A DNA stretch of 64,000 bases from the NCBI GenBank assembly GCA_002943765.1, contig PQWQ01000009.1, positions 1,798,001 through 1,862,000 on the forward strand. Direction: 5' to 3'. Numbering within the stretch: the stretch's first letter is position 1; each line of letters begins with the position of its first letter. This document shows positions 14,151 through 27,515 of this stretch, in pieces. Source of the stretch: Psoroptes ovis (Eukaryota; Arthropoda; Arachnida; Sarcoptiformes; Psoroptidae). A program made the translations under genes and the position numbers. The notes beneath the pieces were generated by a model that saw only the letters and a program-made list of their open reading frames with translations, searched no databases and was not told the origin of the DNA.

Positions 14151-15411
14151 GGTTGGTGAAAAAGTTTTCCATTATTTTTTCATTAGATGGCTTTGATGAT
14201 GAATATCTCAAAAAGTATCCATCTGACATTTTTGAAATTAGGTTCGTTGGAAAGGTGATATCTTGCTGTATAAAAATTCGTTTGTTGTTTTTTGCTAGGT
14301 TCACTAGGTCGTGAGATACAGCGGGTCAAAGATGAAAATAATCAAAGAAAAAATTGGGTACATTTTACATTTTTTCTTGGACAAAGCCGTAAACGCAAGC
14401 TAGGCGGCTGAAATTGTGGATGATGTTTATGGGTCAGATACTGTATCAGCCCATTATGCGCTATTTTGGTTTCGTCGATTCTGTTCATAAATTTTCGATG
14501 TCAAAGGTCCGGCCGATCGAACCTTGAAAATGTCGTTAGAATCGTGGAACCGATCGAAGTAGACCGACATGTTATCAGTCATGACATGGCCCAGGAACTG
14601 AAGATTGACCATAAAACAGTTTCGAACCATTTTCACAAAGCTGAATCCGAAAAAAGCTCTATGTTTGGGTGCCACACCGTTTAGCTGAAAAAAACATGAT
14701 TGATCGAATTTCCATATGTGAAGCCTTGGCCAAACGGAATGAAATGGACCCATTTCTTGAACTGATGGTTACTGGATATCAGAAATGGATCACACACGAT
14801 AATCCTGTGCGAAAACGATCGAGGTCAAAGAGTGGTTAAGCACCTTAAACGGTGGCCAAACCTTGACTAACGGTTTTGAGGGTTCTGCTATGCATTTTGT
14901 GGGACTAGAAGGGCATTATTCGATATGAATTGCTCCCATATGGTCCAAATGCTCAATTCTGATTTCTACTATCAATAACTAGACCGTTTGATGCTAGCGA
15001 TCGGCCAGAAACGGCCATCAAGAAAGGTGTTGCATTTCATCAAGGCATCGCTATCTAACATGCATCTTTGATGACTCGCCGGAAATTTAGGAGGCCTGAT
15101 TAGGAGGTTCTGATGTATCCACAATACAGTCCGGACTTGTCACTAAGCGTTTATCATGTTTTACTCTGATTGCAAAATTTCTATGGTGGTGAAAAATTCG
15201 AATCTAGGAACGATTGTGAAAATCGACTCGTTGGGTTTTTTACAAATAGGGACCCAGGCTTCTATAATACGGCTATTATTAAGTTACTTTCAAAATGGCC
15301 ACAAATCATCGAACACATCGGTGCTTGTTTGATCAGAATCGGACAATCCAAAGTATGTTAAATCAAGTCTTGAAGTTCGTATAAAAATAATGGAAAACTT
15401 TTTCACCAACC
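14151..15411 (+). pseudogene. Degenerate mariner transposon, 1.26 kb, dead transposase
   Basis: The termini GGTTGGTGAAAAAGTTTTCC (left) and its inverse (right, ending 15,411) are flanked by TA dinucleotides. At 1,261 bp it matches the usual mariner length of about 1.3 kb. The transposase frame starts near 14,332 and runs on the plus strand with in-frame stops and frameshifts. Recognisable blocks are the helix-turn-helix segment DMAQELKIDHKTVSNHFHKA (14,584-14,643), the RISICEALAKRNEMD block (about 14,703-14,750), VTGYQKWITHDN (about 14,768-14,800), where the family has VTGDEKW with a catalytic Asp (here Tyr), and the YPQYSPDLS block (about 15,117-15,143). A last block, DCENRLVGFF, is near 15,210. 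The element is intact at the ends but cannot make an active enzyme. Its termini differ from those of MITE family A (GGTTGGTG versus GGTTGTCC), so it is not the obvious parent of those MITEs. Confidence 0.92.
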
Positions 15412-16103
15412 TAATATTTGTGCCTGTTACAGTGCTAAATTAAGCCTAGAATCGTTGATGATTTTACATCGTGACCCCGACACATACACATAGATTGTGA
15501 TGTTCATATAGAATAATAATAATAATCGAATTAACAGTCATAAATTTAAATTGGTTCGAGTTTAATTTGATTTGACACTTTGATTTTATCAACGAAATAA
15601 AAGAAAATGAAAATGTTTGCTTCCCCTAACGGCATTTAAAATTTTTAGAAAGATTCGAATCGTGTTAAACATTCGTATTGCTCCATTTGAAATGAAATGA
15701 TTGATTCGCTTGATTTCAATGATTTTAATTCATTCATTTTTTTGAATCCAAAGATTCCTTAAATAATGAAATTTCTATTCAGGAACCAGGTACACATTTA
15801 TTCTCAAATAACTAAGAGAATGAATGGCAAACAAAATGAAGCTTTTTTCATCCTTCTCCTAAGCCAATTTATTGTCATTTTTTTTCTGTTTAGAGAATTG
15901 CGTTATATATTTTTGCATTGTGAATCATTTTACGTAGAAAAAAAATTTCAATTTAAATTTCCATCATTTTTTGTTCACTTTTATTCTTTGAATTTTTAAT
16001 CAACCAAAAAAATCGACCTTAAAGCGATTCGGTAAGTGAGTGAGTGAGTGAATAGAAAATTCATGTTTTTCACCATTTTTATTTATTTGTATTAAATATT
16101 GCT

Positions 16104-16177
16104 GGTTGTCCGAAAAGTTTTCGCCGATTTTCGCATAGAATTGCTGATGAAAATCGGCCAAAACTTTACGGACAACC
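16104..16177. mobile_element. MITE family A (type 3 loop)
   Basis: GGTTGTCCGAAAAGTTTTCG to CTTTACGGACAACC; the loop TTGCTGATGAAAATCGG is shared with the copies at 20195 and 63453. Confidence 0.85.
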
Positions 16178-16573
16178 CAGATATATTTGTATTGAATTTC
16201 CCCAGTTTTCTTTTATTCTTATTTTATTTCTTATACATATTCATACATTTTTTTTCTGGTTTATTGAATATTTTTCTTTCTTCTTTCTCCTTTCTTTTCT
16301 TTCCTGTAAATTGAATATTTTCTGTGTCTCTGTGTTTGTGTTTGTGTATGTGAATAAATTCAAATTGGGAACTGGTTGAATATGGGGAATAATAATAATT
16401 GAATTCAATTTTCCATTATTTTTTTTTTCTTGCTGTCTGAGATGTTGAATAATTCTCTCTTCGGATGAAAATTCAATTCAATCAGCTAGAATTGAATTTT
16501 TGAATTTTTGAATCAAGCGAATCAAATGAATGAATGAATGAAATGAAATGGATGAATGGATGAGCATACATTA

Positions 16574-16649
16574 GGTTGTCCTAAAAGTTTTCCACCGGTT
16601 ATATCGTAAAAAATTGATTGAAAAATTGGCAAAAACTTTTCGGACAACC
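16574..16649. mobile_element. MITE family A (type 1 loop)
   Basis: TA-flanked palindrome GGTTGTCCTAAAAGTTTTCC / CTTTTCGGACAACC; loop TATATCGTAAAAAATTGATT. Confidence 0.85.
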
Positions 16650-17398
16650 CAATATATTTCATAGCTGGAGAAATGTATTTGAATAAAATGGTTTCATTTT
16701 GAAATTCTGTGTGAAAAGAATAGAATAAAAATGGAAAATTTAAATTTAAATTTCAAAAATAACAAAAGATATTTATTTTATTTCGTTTTATTTTTTGTGT
16801 CTGTGTGTGTGTTGTGTTATCATCATCATCATCATCATATGTCTGACAGTTATCATGTATTATTTTGCCCCTTTGAATTTGTCCCATTGAAAATACTGTC
16901 AAAATATTTATTTATTTATTTCTCTTGCCAAAGACATAATCTTTTGACAATTTTTCTATTATTGATTCGATTCGATTCGATTCACAAAATGAAATTTATT
17001 GATTTAATTTCCCAAAATAATTAATGTTATGTTTTTACAAATACTTTGAGCTTTATGAGCATTGAATTGAAACACAATTTATCAATTAGACATGATTAAA
17101 ATCTTTTGTTGATTTTGTTTCAAAATTATTATTAAGGTATTAAATATGTAATAATCACCATTACCAACATCACCATCACCACAATTTATTATTATTTTGT
17201 TACATTCAAATATATTTTTTGTTCAAGTCGTCAGTGTGATAAATGTGTGTTTGAGCCACAGCAGCAGCAGCAGTCAAACCATCAGCAATAAGCCAAGTAG
17301 ACATTTTAATAAATCACTTTATTGATTTATGAAATTTTATTATTATTATTTTCCATGTGTATTACTGTTTTTTTTTTTTTTTTTGATATTTATTAATA

Positions 17399-17559
17399 CA
17401 AGATTTAAAGTTTTAATTCGTAGTTTTAAAATTCAATTTCATAGTTTTCAAATTTATTTTCGTAGTTTCCTATGCAATTTTAACCGGTAAAATTACGAAA
17501 TTTAATTCAAAAACTACGAAAATTAATTTTAAAACTACGAATTTAAACTTGAAATCCTG
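17399..17559. mobile_element. MITE family B, 161-bp copy
   Basis: TA-flanked; CAAGATTTAAAGTTTTAATT to AAACTTGAAATCCTG. Confidence 0.85.
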
Positions 17560-18422
17560 TATTTAAAAAAAAAAAACGAACGGCAGGAATCAAAATAAAA
17601 ATAAATAAATAAATAAATAAATAGAAAAGCAGCCAATGAGGGACAAAATAAATTGGTCAACCAATAAATTGATTTTCGATTGAAGGAGAACTGAAAATTG
17701 ATTTTTGAATGAAGAAGAATATAAATATACAGGGTTTAATTTCTTGCTTTAAAAGAATAATTCAAGTTTTTCTATTAACGATTCGTGTGTATGTGTGTGT
17801 TGTGTTGTCACAGACCATTTTTATTTTTTCCGATTTGTAGATTTATTCAGTTTTCTTCGGTTCGATTCGGTAGATTCTTGTTCGTATTTCGTATTCAATT
17901 CAACCAATACGACATCCTGTGTATTGGTGCTTGTATTCGTTGTACATTGACAACGCATAGAATTTAAACATGGAATTTTTCCATTTCTTATTTATTATCA
18001 TCGATTCAATTTCGAAAAATAATAATTCTCTCGTTGCAAACACTAAATAAGTGTCCTTAAAAAATGAAATAACTAAAATCAAGTCCAAAACACAAAAATC
18101 GTGACCAGTAGTGGTGTTGAGAATGAACCAAAATTGATAATAATAATAACCCAATAGAAAACTTATTAAAAATCAATGATTTGTAACTGTTTATAATTTT
18201 TTTTTTTTTTTGGTAATTTTTCGGTAATCAAAATAATCAAAATAATAATCATGTATTGATTGATTCAATTTCATTCATTTATACATTATTACATTTGAAT
18301 CATTATTTGATTATTTCATTGAAAATGTTGAATATCAAGTATTATATTTCCATGAATTAGTAGTCCAACTAATATTACTCCATGGTTTTAATATTTTTTT
18401 TATGTGAATTTAAATTCTGGTC

Positions 18423-18555
18423 CAATCATTCTCAACCAAGTGTTCCGGTAGCATTTTAGTGTTTCAGTGTGCCACAAAATTTCGGAAATCTAAAGGCTAT
18501 TCCTGGGTTTCAGTGTGTGCTGCCGCAATAAAAAAAAAAGGCTGAGAATGACTGG
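18423..18555. mobile_element. hAT-like MITE (family C) with 8-bp duplication
   Basis: CAATCATTCTCAACCAAGTG on the left and GGCTGAGAATGACTGG on the right. TTCTGGTC is repeated at 18,415-18,422 and 18,556-18,563, an 8-bp target-site duplication. It shares interior GTGTTCC...GTGTGCCAC and TTCAGTGTGTGC segments with the copy at 6034. Confidence 0.85.
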
Positions 18556-19144
18556 TTCTGGTCTGAAGAACTGATTCTGGTCAATGTTTTTCAATGATAT
18601 AACCATTGAATTTTGTTTGAAAAATTTGATTCAAATAATATTTGACTTTAAATCGATATTTTCTTAAAGTTGTTTAGTTTGTTTTGTTTTGTTTTGACAT
18701 TGATTTGTTGATGAGAGAATTGTTGTTGATGATGAAATACTTGTTTTTGTATACATATAATTATAATGATAACAACAATTGAACTAAGCGACAACGACCC
18801 AACACTACAAACATTGACAATATCATTATCTCTATCTCCGAAAATCTTCAAAAATTTGTCTTTGTGTTATTTTGTCGAGGTTATTAGCTTATTTATCCAT
18901 GTATTCTCAACGACAACAACAACAACAACAGTGAATTTTCAAATTTCAAATGATGATGTTTTTTTAATGTTTTTTTTTTCTCAAAAAATTGATTATTTTT
19001 GCTTTGTCATAGAAAAATTATTATCATTTCTTTGGGGTCCCTAGAAAATTATCAAGGCCCTAGATGTGCTGCCATAATCATTCGACTGAATGATTCAGAC
19101 ATGATTATGAAACTCTATCATTCATTCATTGAATATATTTAGGT

Positions 19145-19218
19145 GGTTGTCCGCCGCAAGTTTGCCGGTTTTATCGTTGAATATTATGAGAAAATTGGCG
19201 AAAACTTTCCGGACAACT
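19145..19218. mobile_element. MITE family A (type 1 loop, diverged)
   Basis: GGTTGTCCGCCGCAAGTTTG to AACTTTCCGGACAACT; the ends are partly mutated. Confidence 0.75.
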
Positions 19219-19800
19219 TGATATATGACTGTATAATTTTCTTTCTTTTTTTTGTTTCGAATAAGCTACAAGAGCATCAATTTGTTTTTGAAAAAAAACT
19301 GAAACACACAGAGAAATACGGTATATTTTCTGGTATAATTTCTATGTGTGAAAATATGAAATTATGAAATATTTTTCTCGATGTTTTGACTGTATTTATT
19401 ATTATGTACCCAAAATTTATGCTTTGTTGATCAAAACTGTCAAAACATTAGTTTATTTTATTTTATTTCATCGAAAAAAATGAATACAAACATTTTAAGT
19501 TCATATATTTCAATAGTATTTTATATGGTTATGGTCTTATATATTCTATTTCGAACATTTTTCGATCGATACAAAATGAACAAACAAATATTTTCATCAC
19601 AAATAAAAGTTTATCAGAGAGAGAAACGAAGAATATAATAATTTCAATTGTGAAATTGAAATTATTTTCGAGTATTTGTTAAAGTAAAGTGGCATACAAA
19701 ATGAATGCTTAATGTGAATGTGAATGTGAAATTGAACCAATTGTCATCATTAATTTAACTAATGAACTTATGCACAAAAAAAACGATGACAAAAGTATTC

Positions 19801-19874
19801 GGTTGTCCGTAAAGTTTCTTTCGATTATATCATAGGAAATCATTAGAAAATCGGCAAAAACTTTCTGGACAATC
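19801..19874. mobile_element. MITE family A (type 1 loop)
   Basis: GGTTGTCCGTAAAGTTTC to CTTTCTGGACAATC; loop TATATCATAGGAAATCATTA. Confidence 0.82.
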
Positions 19875-20194
19875 TAATATATTTTTGAAAATTTATGTGC
19901 ATTCTGAATGAATCTAAATGAATTATCCAAACATTTTTCATTTAAAATTCAATCAATTATTATTATCATTTAGTAGTGTTTGTTTGTTTGTTTGTTTGGC
20001 TGTTGTTGTTTATTTATTCCAAATGATTTAGCTGCACTGGTTACCACACCTCCTCCATAAACATTTAACCATTAAACGATTTATTTATTTATTTATTTTT
20101 CATCAAACAAAAATAATAATTGCCCAGAATGAAAACTGACTGATGCAAAGAATCGAAAACGAAACGAAATAAACAAAATGAGAAAAACAATTAA

Positions 20195-20266
20195 GCTGTC
20201 CGAAAAGTTGATTCGGCTAATCGAATAGAGTTGCTCATGAAAATCGGCCAAAACTTTTCGGACAGC
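20195..20266. mobile_element. MITE family A (type 3 loop)
   Basis: GCTGTCCGAAAAGTTGATTC to CTTTTCGGACAGC; the loop TTGCTCATGAAAATCGG is nearly that of the copy at 63453 in the opposite orientation. Confidence 0.82.
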
Positions 20267-20427
20267 AACCTTGTACTAAAATTACAAAGTGATATGTATG
20301 AATGAATGAATGTGTGTGTTTGTATTATTATTATTATTGAATGAATGGTTTGAATTGGCTTGGTTTGGCATTAAATTCGCTAAGGGGTTGATGCTATTTC
20401 CACATATAAAACTTTTGAAGATTGAAT

Positions 20428-20471
20428 ATTTGAGCAATTGAATATATTTCAATATATTCAATTGCTCAAAT
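20428..20471. repeat. Perfect 19-bp-arm hairpin
   Basis: The arm ATTTGAGCAATTGAATATA (20,428-20,446), six-base loop TTTCAA and the exact reverse complement (20,453-20,471). It belongs to none of the MITE families. Confidence 0.9.
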
Positions 20472-21244
20472 AAAAGTTTCATTCGATATCTTTATATTAG
20501 CATCTGAATCAATTTGTTTTCTATTTTGGCCAAAGTAGAAAATTGAAAATTTGAAAAAAATTTGAGATTTTTCACCCCTGTTTTTGCCAATTTGAATTAT
20601 TTGAAATTGGAAATTGGTGTTCATATTTTTTTCAATTATTATCGAGATATATTGATATTGATGCTGATATATCTCAATTCAAATTGATGATATCTCATTC
20701 AATTTGCCGTCGATGATGATGATGATGATCCAAAAATAAATGTTCATTCGGCATTATTCGGTAATTTGTTGTATCTATGCATATGTTCATTGGGGATGAA
20801 TTGAATTGAATTTTGATTTTTGATTTTTGGAATATTTCAGTCGCTGGGGCTGTTGTTTATTATTATTCGTATTCGTAAAAAGTCAATAATTGGAAATTTT
20901 CTTATTTTATTTTTTTGAATTTAAAAAAGCCTAAAGAACCTAATAAAATTTGCATAACTTGAAATTATAACGAAGATAGAAATTGAACCAAAACATCTTA
21001 CCATTACCAAGCTATCATTGTTGATATCATCTGATGATGATGATCATTGTTAGTATTGATAGAATTGAGAAGAAAATAATGTAAAATATCTAAGAAAAAA
21101 AAATCGATTCTTTCATTTTTCTACTTTAAAATATAAATTTCTCCATTGAAATTCCTTGAAAATGTAATGTTTTCAAAATGGAATTAAATAAATTCCTTAT
21201 TTCTTTCAATTCTTCAATACAATTCGAGCGATTATTACCACCAC

Positions 21245-21736
<492 letters not shown>

Positions 21737-21972
21737 ATCATTAATGACAACAAACAAACAAACAAACAACAACAACTATACATTTTACCGAACAAATTCT
21801 GTAAATGACAAATAACCTCCTTTTTTTCCTTTTTTCTTAAGAAAAAATTCCTTGAATAAAGAATTGAATCTTTTCAGTGAAGAAATATATGAAAAGTGTG
21901 AAATATAGAATTTTTTAAGGGCAATTTTTAGCAATTTTGAAAAAGTCAAATACAACACAAATAAGAAATATA

Positions 21973-22117
21973 CATCCAAAATTTAAAGTTTGAATTCATA
22001 GTTTTAAAATTGAATTTCGTAATTTTATCATTTGAAATTTGCATTCAAAACTACGAAATTCAACTTTAAAACTATGAAAATTAGTTTTAAAACTACGAAC
22101 TAAAACTTGAAACCTTG
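21973..22117. mobile_element. MITE family B, about 145 bp
   Basis: The TA-flanked left end is diverged (CATCCAAAATTTAAAG). The right end AAAACTTGAAACCTTG is followed by TA. Confidence 0.8.
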
Positions 22118-22562
22118 TATTTATTTTGTTCATCTTTTGAATTATTCTTTACCCAAAATAAATGGTTCTCATATATTCTTGGTACTTTTCTACGCTCACA
22201 GTTTTTGAAAAATGAACAACAATTTGTGTTGTGTATTTTATAACAATAATAATAACACCAAAAAAACGAGCCCTAAGGACCAAGAAACATTCATAGAAAA
22301 AAAAATGGATCAATTGTGATACCAAATTGAGTGAAAATTCGGTAATTTGATCTCTTATTTGTTGTTATATTTGGCTGCTGCCTGAAATTCTTCGATGAAC
22401 GTATGAAAATGACAAAACCAGAATTTCTCTGGTCCATTTTCTGGTTCATTCTTTGGTTATTCAGTGTGTGGTTGTTGTCGATGATGATGCTGTCGAAGTT
22501 GTCGATGAAGATTTATATCGGCTCCAAAGATTATTTTATTGTTGTCATCGTCGATATATTTA

Positions 22563-22637
22563 GGTTGTCCCATAAGTTCTTAATGTTTTTTGAATGAAAC
22601 AAAATTTAAAAAACGGCAAGAACTTATCGGACAGCCC
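22563..22637. mobile_element. MITE family A (diverged type 2 loop)
   Basis: TA then GGTTGTCCCATAAGTTCTTA to AACTTATCGGACAGCCC. The CCCATAAGT form is the one most like classical mariner ends. Confidence 0.82.
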
Positions 22638-23232
22638 AATATGTTTTCTCTCGAATCTTTTCGGTTTCCATTAATTTTCACCGTTTTTTACTGTTGTTTA
22701 TTATCATCAATGATCTTGATGGTGATGGTGCCCAATGTGTGTGTATCCCTGCTTGGACCACAATAATTTTACCATTTTTTACCCGAAAGAAGAATGTTTC
22801 AATTAAATACTTTTGTTGTCGGCTTTTTTTCGCATAAGAAAATTTGACAAAAATGTCTTGAGATGTTTTTCAAGCTCGATTTTCCCATAATCAAATGCTT
22901 TGGACTCATAAATTGAGTCTTTTTCTCCCAAATACTGATCAGTGATTTTAATCAGTTTTAATTTTTTTCAAGGGTTTTTACTTTGATTCAAATGAAATGA
23001 ATTCATTCATTGATGACTGTATTCACAGTGATTTTTTTCGGTGTTTCAATTTTCTCGAACCCAAAAAATATCGTGTTAATAATAAAGGTAATAATAACAG
23101 TGAATGGAGACCCTCAATGAGATCTAGAATTTGGGTGCAAATATTCGATTCATTCAATCGATTTTATTCGATAGAATTTACTCATCAATTCAATTTCAAT
23201 TCAGTGAGAATGGTTTTTCAATAAATAATATT

Positions 23233-23308
23233 GGGTTGTCCGAAAAGTTGCTGTCGATTTACTAATCGAAAAACATTTGAAAATCGGCAAAAACTTTTCG
23301 GACGACCC
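23233..23308. mobile_element. MITE family A (type 2 loop)
   Basis: GGGTTGTCCGAAAAGTTG to CTTTTCGGACGACCC with loop ACTAATCGAAAAACATTTGA. Confidence 0.85.
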
Positions 23309-23919
23309 AATAATATTTTCTCTGTATATTTTTTCCATTTCTACGGTCGATTAGTTTGTCAGTCGGTGGTGTTATTGCTTGGTACATGTGTATGTTGTGT
23401 GTAGTGTTTGTGAGAGTGTACGTAGTGTATTAAATGTAAAATTGGGTTCATTTCTAGGGTATGGTATTTCTATGTGAATTGAATTTTTCATATTTTTATC
23501 AATTTTGAAAATTTCAAATTTCATTTCTTTGCACATTTTTCGCTTCTTCTTATTTCTTATTTTTGCTTGAATCATCATTTGAAGATTATTATTATTTCAG
23601 GGGGCCAAACAGAGATAGATAACAGCAAATTTTAAAGGTTTTTTCAAAGGTTTGTTCCTTGAAAAAAAAAAAAAAATACCAAAAGCGCCAATGAACCTTT
23701 GCAAATGTTTGTGTATGTGATGTGTGGGACTAGAATTAATTGTTTCTTGTTTTTTCTTGAAATTTTTCCGTGTTTCTTCGAAACGTTTTGATCAAGTTCC
23801 TTCTCAAATTTCAATTTTTGAATTTCTTAAATTTTTCTTACAATTTTTATAAATGTTTTTACTTATATGAAATAATAATAATAATCATCATTTATAATAC
23901 ATTTATTGATGATAGATTC

Positions 23920-24123
23920 CAGTCATTCTCAACCAGTGTTTCGGCAGTACTTTAATATTTCGGCCAGTTTTCAAAAGTGTACCGCACAAATTTTCGGAAA
24001 ATCTAAGACTTAGATTCTTAGTCATTCCTTTCTTTTGGTGTGCCGCACAAATTTTTCTGGGAATAAAGGCTATTCCTTGGTTTCATAGTGTGCCGCAGCC
24101 AAAAAAAAGGTTGAGAATCACTG
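23920..24123. mobile_element. hAT-like MITE (family C), long copy
   Basis: CAGTCATTCTCAACCAGTGT to GGTTGAGAATCACTG. It is longer (204 bp) than the other copies because the GTGYRCCGCACAAATTTT block is present twice. I see no clean 8-bp flanking duplication. Confidence 0.8.
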
Positions 24124-24888
24124 GAATTGAATAGATATTTGCTGTTGAATTATAACTGTTTGACGAAAGAAATATATGTGTGTGATTGATGATTTTCAAT
24201 AAAAAAAATATGAACAAATGTGTGTGTGTGTGGTTGATTATCGAAACTAAAAATTTTAAAAAATATAAAAACTCAAGCCCAAGGTATCAGGGCTTTACTC
24301 GATCTTATTGGTTTCCATTAATGCCTGGCTATTATACATGATTATGTTGATTCTTTCGTATTTTTTTTTTTTTTTTTTTTTTGCTTTGAAGCCTTTGAAA
24401 ACGTGATTGGAATGATTAAATTGATCAATGATAAACCCTAGATCCTCATCATTTTCGATCATCTCCCCCTTTTTTTTAAATGCCGGATTTTTCTCGGTGT
24501 ATCCAAGGGTATCCAAATGGTGTGTACCCAGAAATGATTTTCCTCGCATTTTCCGCATGTACCCAGAGAGAAAATCATTTCGGCAAATATAATCATATTT
24601 TTTTCAAAATTTCTTAGGTTCTTCTTTATGATCAAATCTTAAGAATTTTGAACGAAATTGAAAAATTTTCTTGAAAGTTTTCCGAAGAAATCCAAGTATT
24701 TGGCATATTTTTCCATGGATTTTTAAAGATTTTTCCCCGTTTCATTTCATTTTTGAATTTTTGCCGAATTCAATCGGTAAATTGGGAATTCGATATCGTT
24801 GTCGATGTTGATGATGATGAGACTTTGAAAATGGGCTCAATTATTGCTATCTTCTTCCAAAGCAATGAACTTTTCGAAATATATATTA

Positions 24889-24962
24889 GCTTGTCCGAAA
24901 AGTTTTTGCCGATTTTTCAATGATTTTCTACGTTATAATCGGCAAAAACTTTTCGGACAACC
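24889..24962. mobile_element. MITE family A (type 1 loop, inverted)
   Basis: GCTTGTCCGAAAAGTTTTTG to CAAAAACTTTTCGGACAACC, close to the apparent consensus. Confidence 0.88.
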
Positions 24963-25071
24963 TAATATGTATTCCCAATACGAATTTTCGATAGTTTTTT
25001 TCGAATAATCGAAAAAAATTGAGTATAATAATAATGATTACGATTGAAACAAAAACTAAAATGAAATATTA

Positions 25072-25145
25072 AGTTGTCCGTAAAGTTTTTGTCGATTTAT
25101 TAATTGAAAAATATTTGAAAATCGGTGAAAACTTTTCGAACAACC
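25072..25145. mobile_element. MITE family A (type 2 loop)
   Basis: AGTTGTCCGTAAAGTTTTTG to AACTTTTCGAACAACC, only about 110 bp from the preceding copy. Confidence 0.85.
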
Positions 25146-25708
25146 TAAATATATAGAAATGAACAATATTAAATGTGAAACACATTAATGGTTGGTCATC
25201 ATCACCGTTATTATTATTATTATTATTTATTTGTTTTGTCGAAACTAATTTCGTTTGTTTCTTTTAATACAATACACATCTCCTAAAAATAAGAATGGTC
25301 ATCACTTAACGATTGTCATCATTATTTGACATTATTTATTGATTCATTGAATTGTTGTTTTCAATATCAATTTTATTCAATTTATTTTCATTGAGAATAT
25401 AAAATTCAAAAGAAATTATTTATTTTCTTCGAATAATAATCCAAAACCAATAAACATACACATATAAATAGTGATCATCAAATGCTATGAATTTCATTTG
25501 ATATTTATAGTATTTGATTACATTGTCATTATATTTTCATTATGAATTCAATGATCATAAATGATAAATTTTCATTTGTTATTTAATGATGTTAATTTAT
25601 TGATCATAAATTGATTGATTGATTGATCGATCGATTTTGAGATTGATTAAATAATCAATTGGTAGGTGTAATATAGTTCATTGATTTGTATTATTATTAT
25701 ATCTATTA

Positions 25709-25783
25709 GGTTGACCAGAAAGTTTTTGCCGATTATATCGTAGGAAATTATGAGAAAATCGGTAAGAACTTATGGGACAACCC
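25709..25783. mobile_element. MITE family A (type 1 loop)
   Basis: GGTTGACCAGAAAGTTTTTG to AACTTATGGGACAACCC, TA-flanked on the left. Confidence 0.83.
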
Positions 25784-26142
25784 AATATAATCATGAATGA
25801 TTAAAGATTATTCTCTCACATGTTGTTTACATATGTAAGAAGATTGAATATGTGAAGCGTCCATTGTTTGGTAATTGTCTGAATGGCCATGAATTATTCA
25901 ATATTTCCTCAGTAAATCTGCTGTAAAATATCATTGAATTTTTGAAATTTTCAATTGAAAATTTTGATTTCAAATGTTCCATATTGATTTTGAATTTATA
26001 TTTGAATTTCATTTATTTTTTTATTGCCATTTCTATTTGCAAAATTTATTAGCATCATTAATATTATTATTATTGATTGTGTGTGTGTTTATGTATGTAT
26101 GATGTATGTAATTCAATATTTTGTCATAAATACTAATATCAG

Positions 26143-26217
26143 GGTTGTCCGAAAAGTTTTCGTCGATTATATCGTAGAAAATCGATTAGAAAATCAACAA
26201 GAACTTTTCGGTCAACC
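26143..26217. mobile_element. MITE family A (type 1 loop)
   Basis: GGTTGTCCGAAAAGTTTTCG to GAACTTTTCGGTCAACC. Confidence 0.85.
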
Positions 26218-26757
26218 TAATATAATAATAAAAATTTGTTGAACACAAATCGTCCCAATATTTATAATAACTTTTGATGATGATGATGATGACTATTATT
26301 ATTATAATTCTGTTTTATATCATCACATTTACGTTATTTCATGAATATCTATAAAAATTTAAATTTCATATTTTTCAAATTATCTGCATTTATTATTATT
26401 ATAATAAGATTTTGATGATTCACAGATATTCATTTGAATAATAATAATAATAGATGTATTATTATTATTATTATTATTAACATTAAAATCTAACATTTTA
26501 ATGCCAGATTAACATTATTTTTACTGCTCAGGTAAAATTTCCTTACCCTGTGTGTGTGTGTAAAAAATTGAGATTAAAGCCAAAACCATAAAGCCACATT
26601 TGAAAGAAGAAAGCCATAAAATTGGCCCCTACAAATTGCTGCTAATAATCGCTGCAATTTTCCTTATTCTTAATTCATCCAAAAAAAAAAAAAAAAAAAA
26701 AAAAAATCTTCAAAATGATTTCTTTAAAAATGAATGAAAACAGCAGCAATAATAATA

Positions 26758-26895
26758 GGGTTCAAAGTTTTGATTCGTAGTTTTAAAATTAATTTTCAGA
26801 GTTTTGAATATGTTTTTATGTAGTAAAATTACGAAATTTAATTTAAAAACTACGAAAATTAATTTGAAAACTTTGAATAAAAACTTTAAACCTCG
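26758..26895. mobile_element. MITE family B, about 138 bp
   Basis: GGGTTCAAAGTTTTGATTCG to AAAACTTTAAACCTC; the boundaries are approximate by a few bases. Confidence 0.78.
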
Positions 26896-27440
26896 TAATG
26901 AAGTGAAATTTGTACATATTTGTCAGTGTATTGGTTGCTGTTATTATTCAATTTTCTTGAGGTTTGAAGAATGTTCAAAGAAATGAAATTCATGAGAAAA
27001 TAATTTTATTTGCGAAGAATTTCTCTCTGAAAAATTCAAATTTCTCAAAATTTTAAATGATTCAAATACACGCAACAATAACAGCAACAACGACGACCGC
27101 AACAGCCATCATATAACCCACCATACACCATTCATTCCATTTACAAAATAACAATTTAATGGATTTTCTCAAACATACCAACACATATAGATGAATATAA
27201 ATAAATTTACATCCACCAAAACGACAAAAGAATATTCTTATTCTTTTCTTATTTCATTTTTGTGGAATTTCTTAAAGAATTTCCTTGAAAGAATATTCCG
27301 CATATTCCTTGCTTTTTCCTGGCCCTTTTTTTATGGTCCAAATGATTATCATCATCATTTTCAAAGCTTTGTTCCTTTATTATTATTCTGCCATTTTTTC
27401 ACTCCTGGTGAATAGATGTGTTTTGATAATGACAATAATA

Positions 27441-27515
27441 GATTGTCCGAAAAGTTTTTGTCGATTTTTCAATTGAAAAAACATTTTAAAATCAGCAAGA
27501 ATTTTTCGGACAACC
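27441..27515. mobile_element. MITE family A (type 2 loop)
   Basis: TA then GATTGTCCGAAAAGTTTTTG to AATTTTTCGGACAACC then TA. Confidence 0.85.

Noticed and set aside
24295..24558. 87-codon minus-strand frame with a Lys run
   Set aside because: The Lys run is a 22-bp T tract; no splice or start context supports it.
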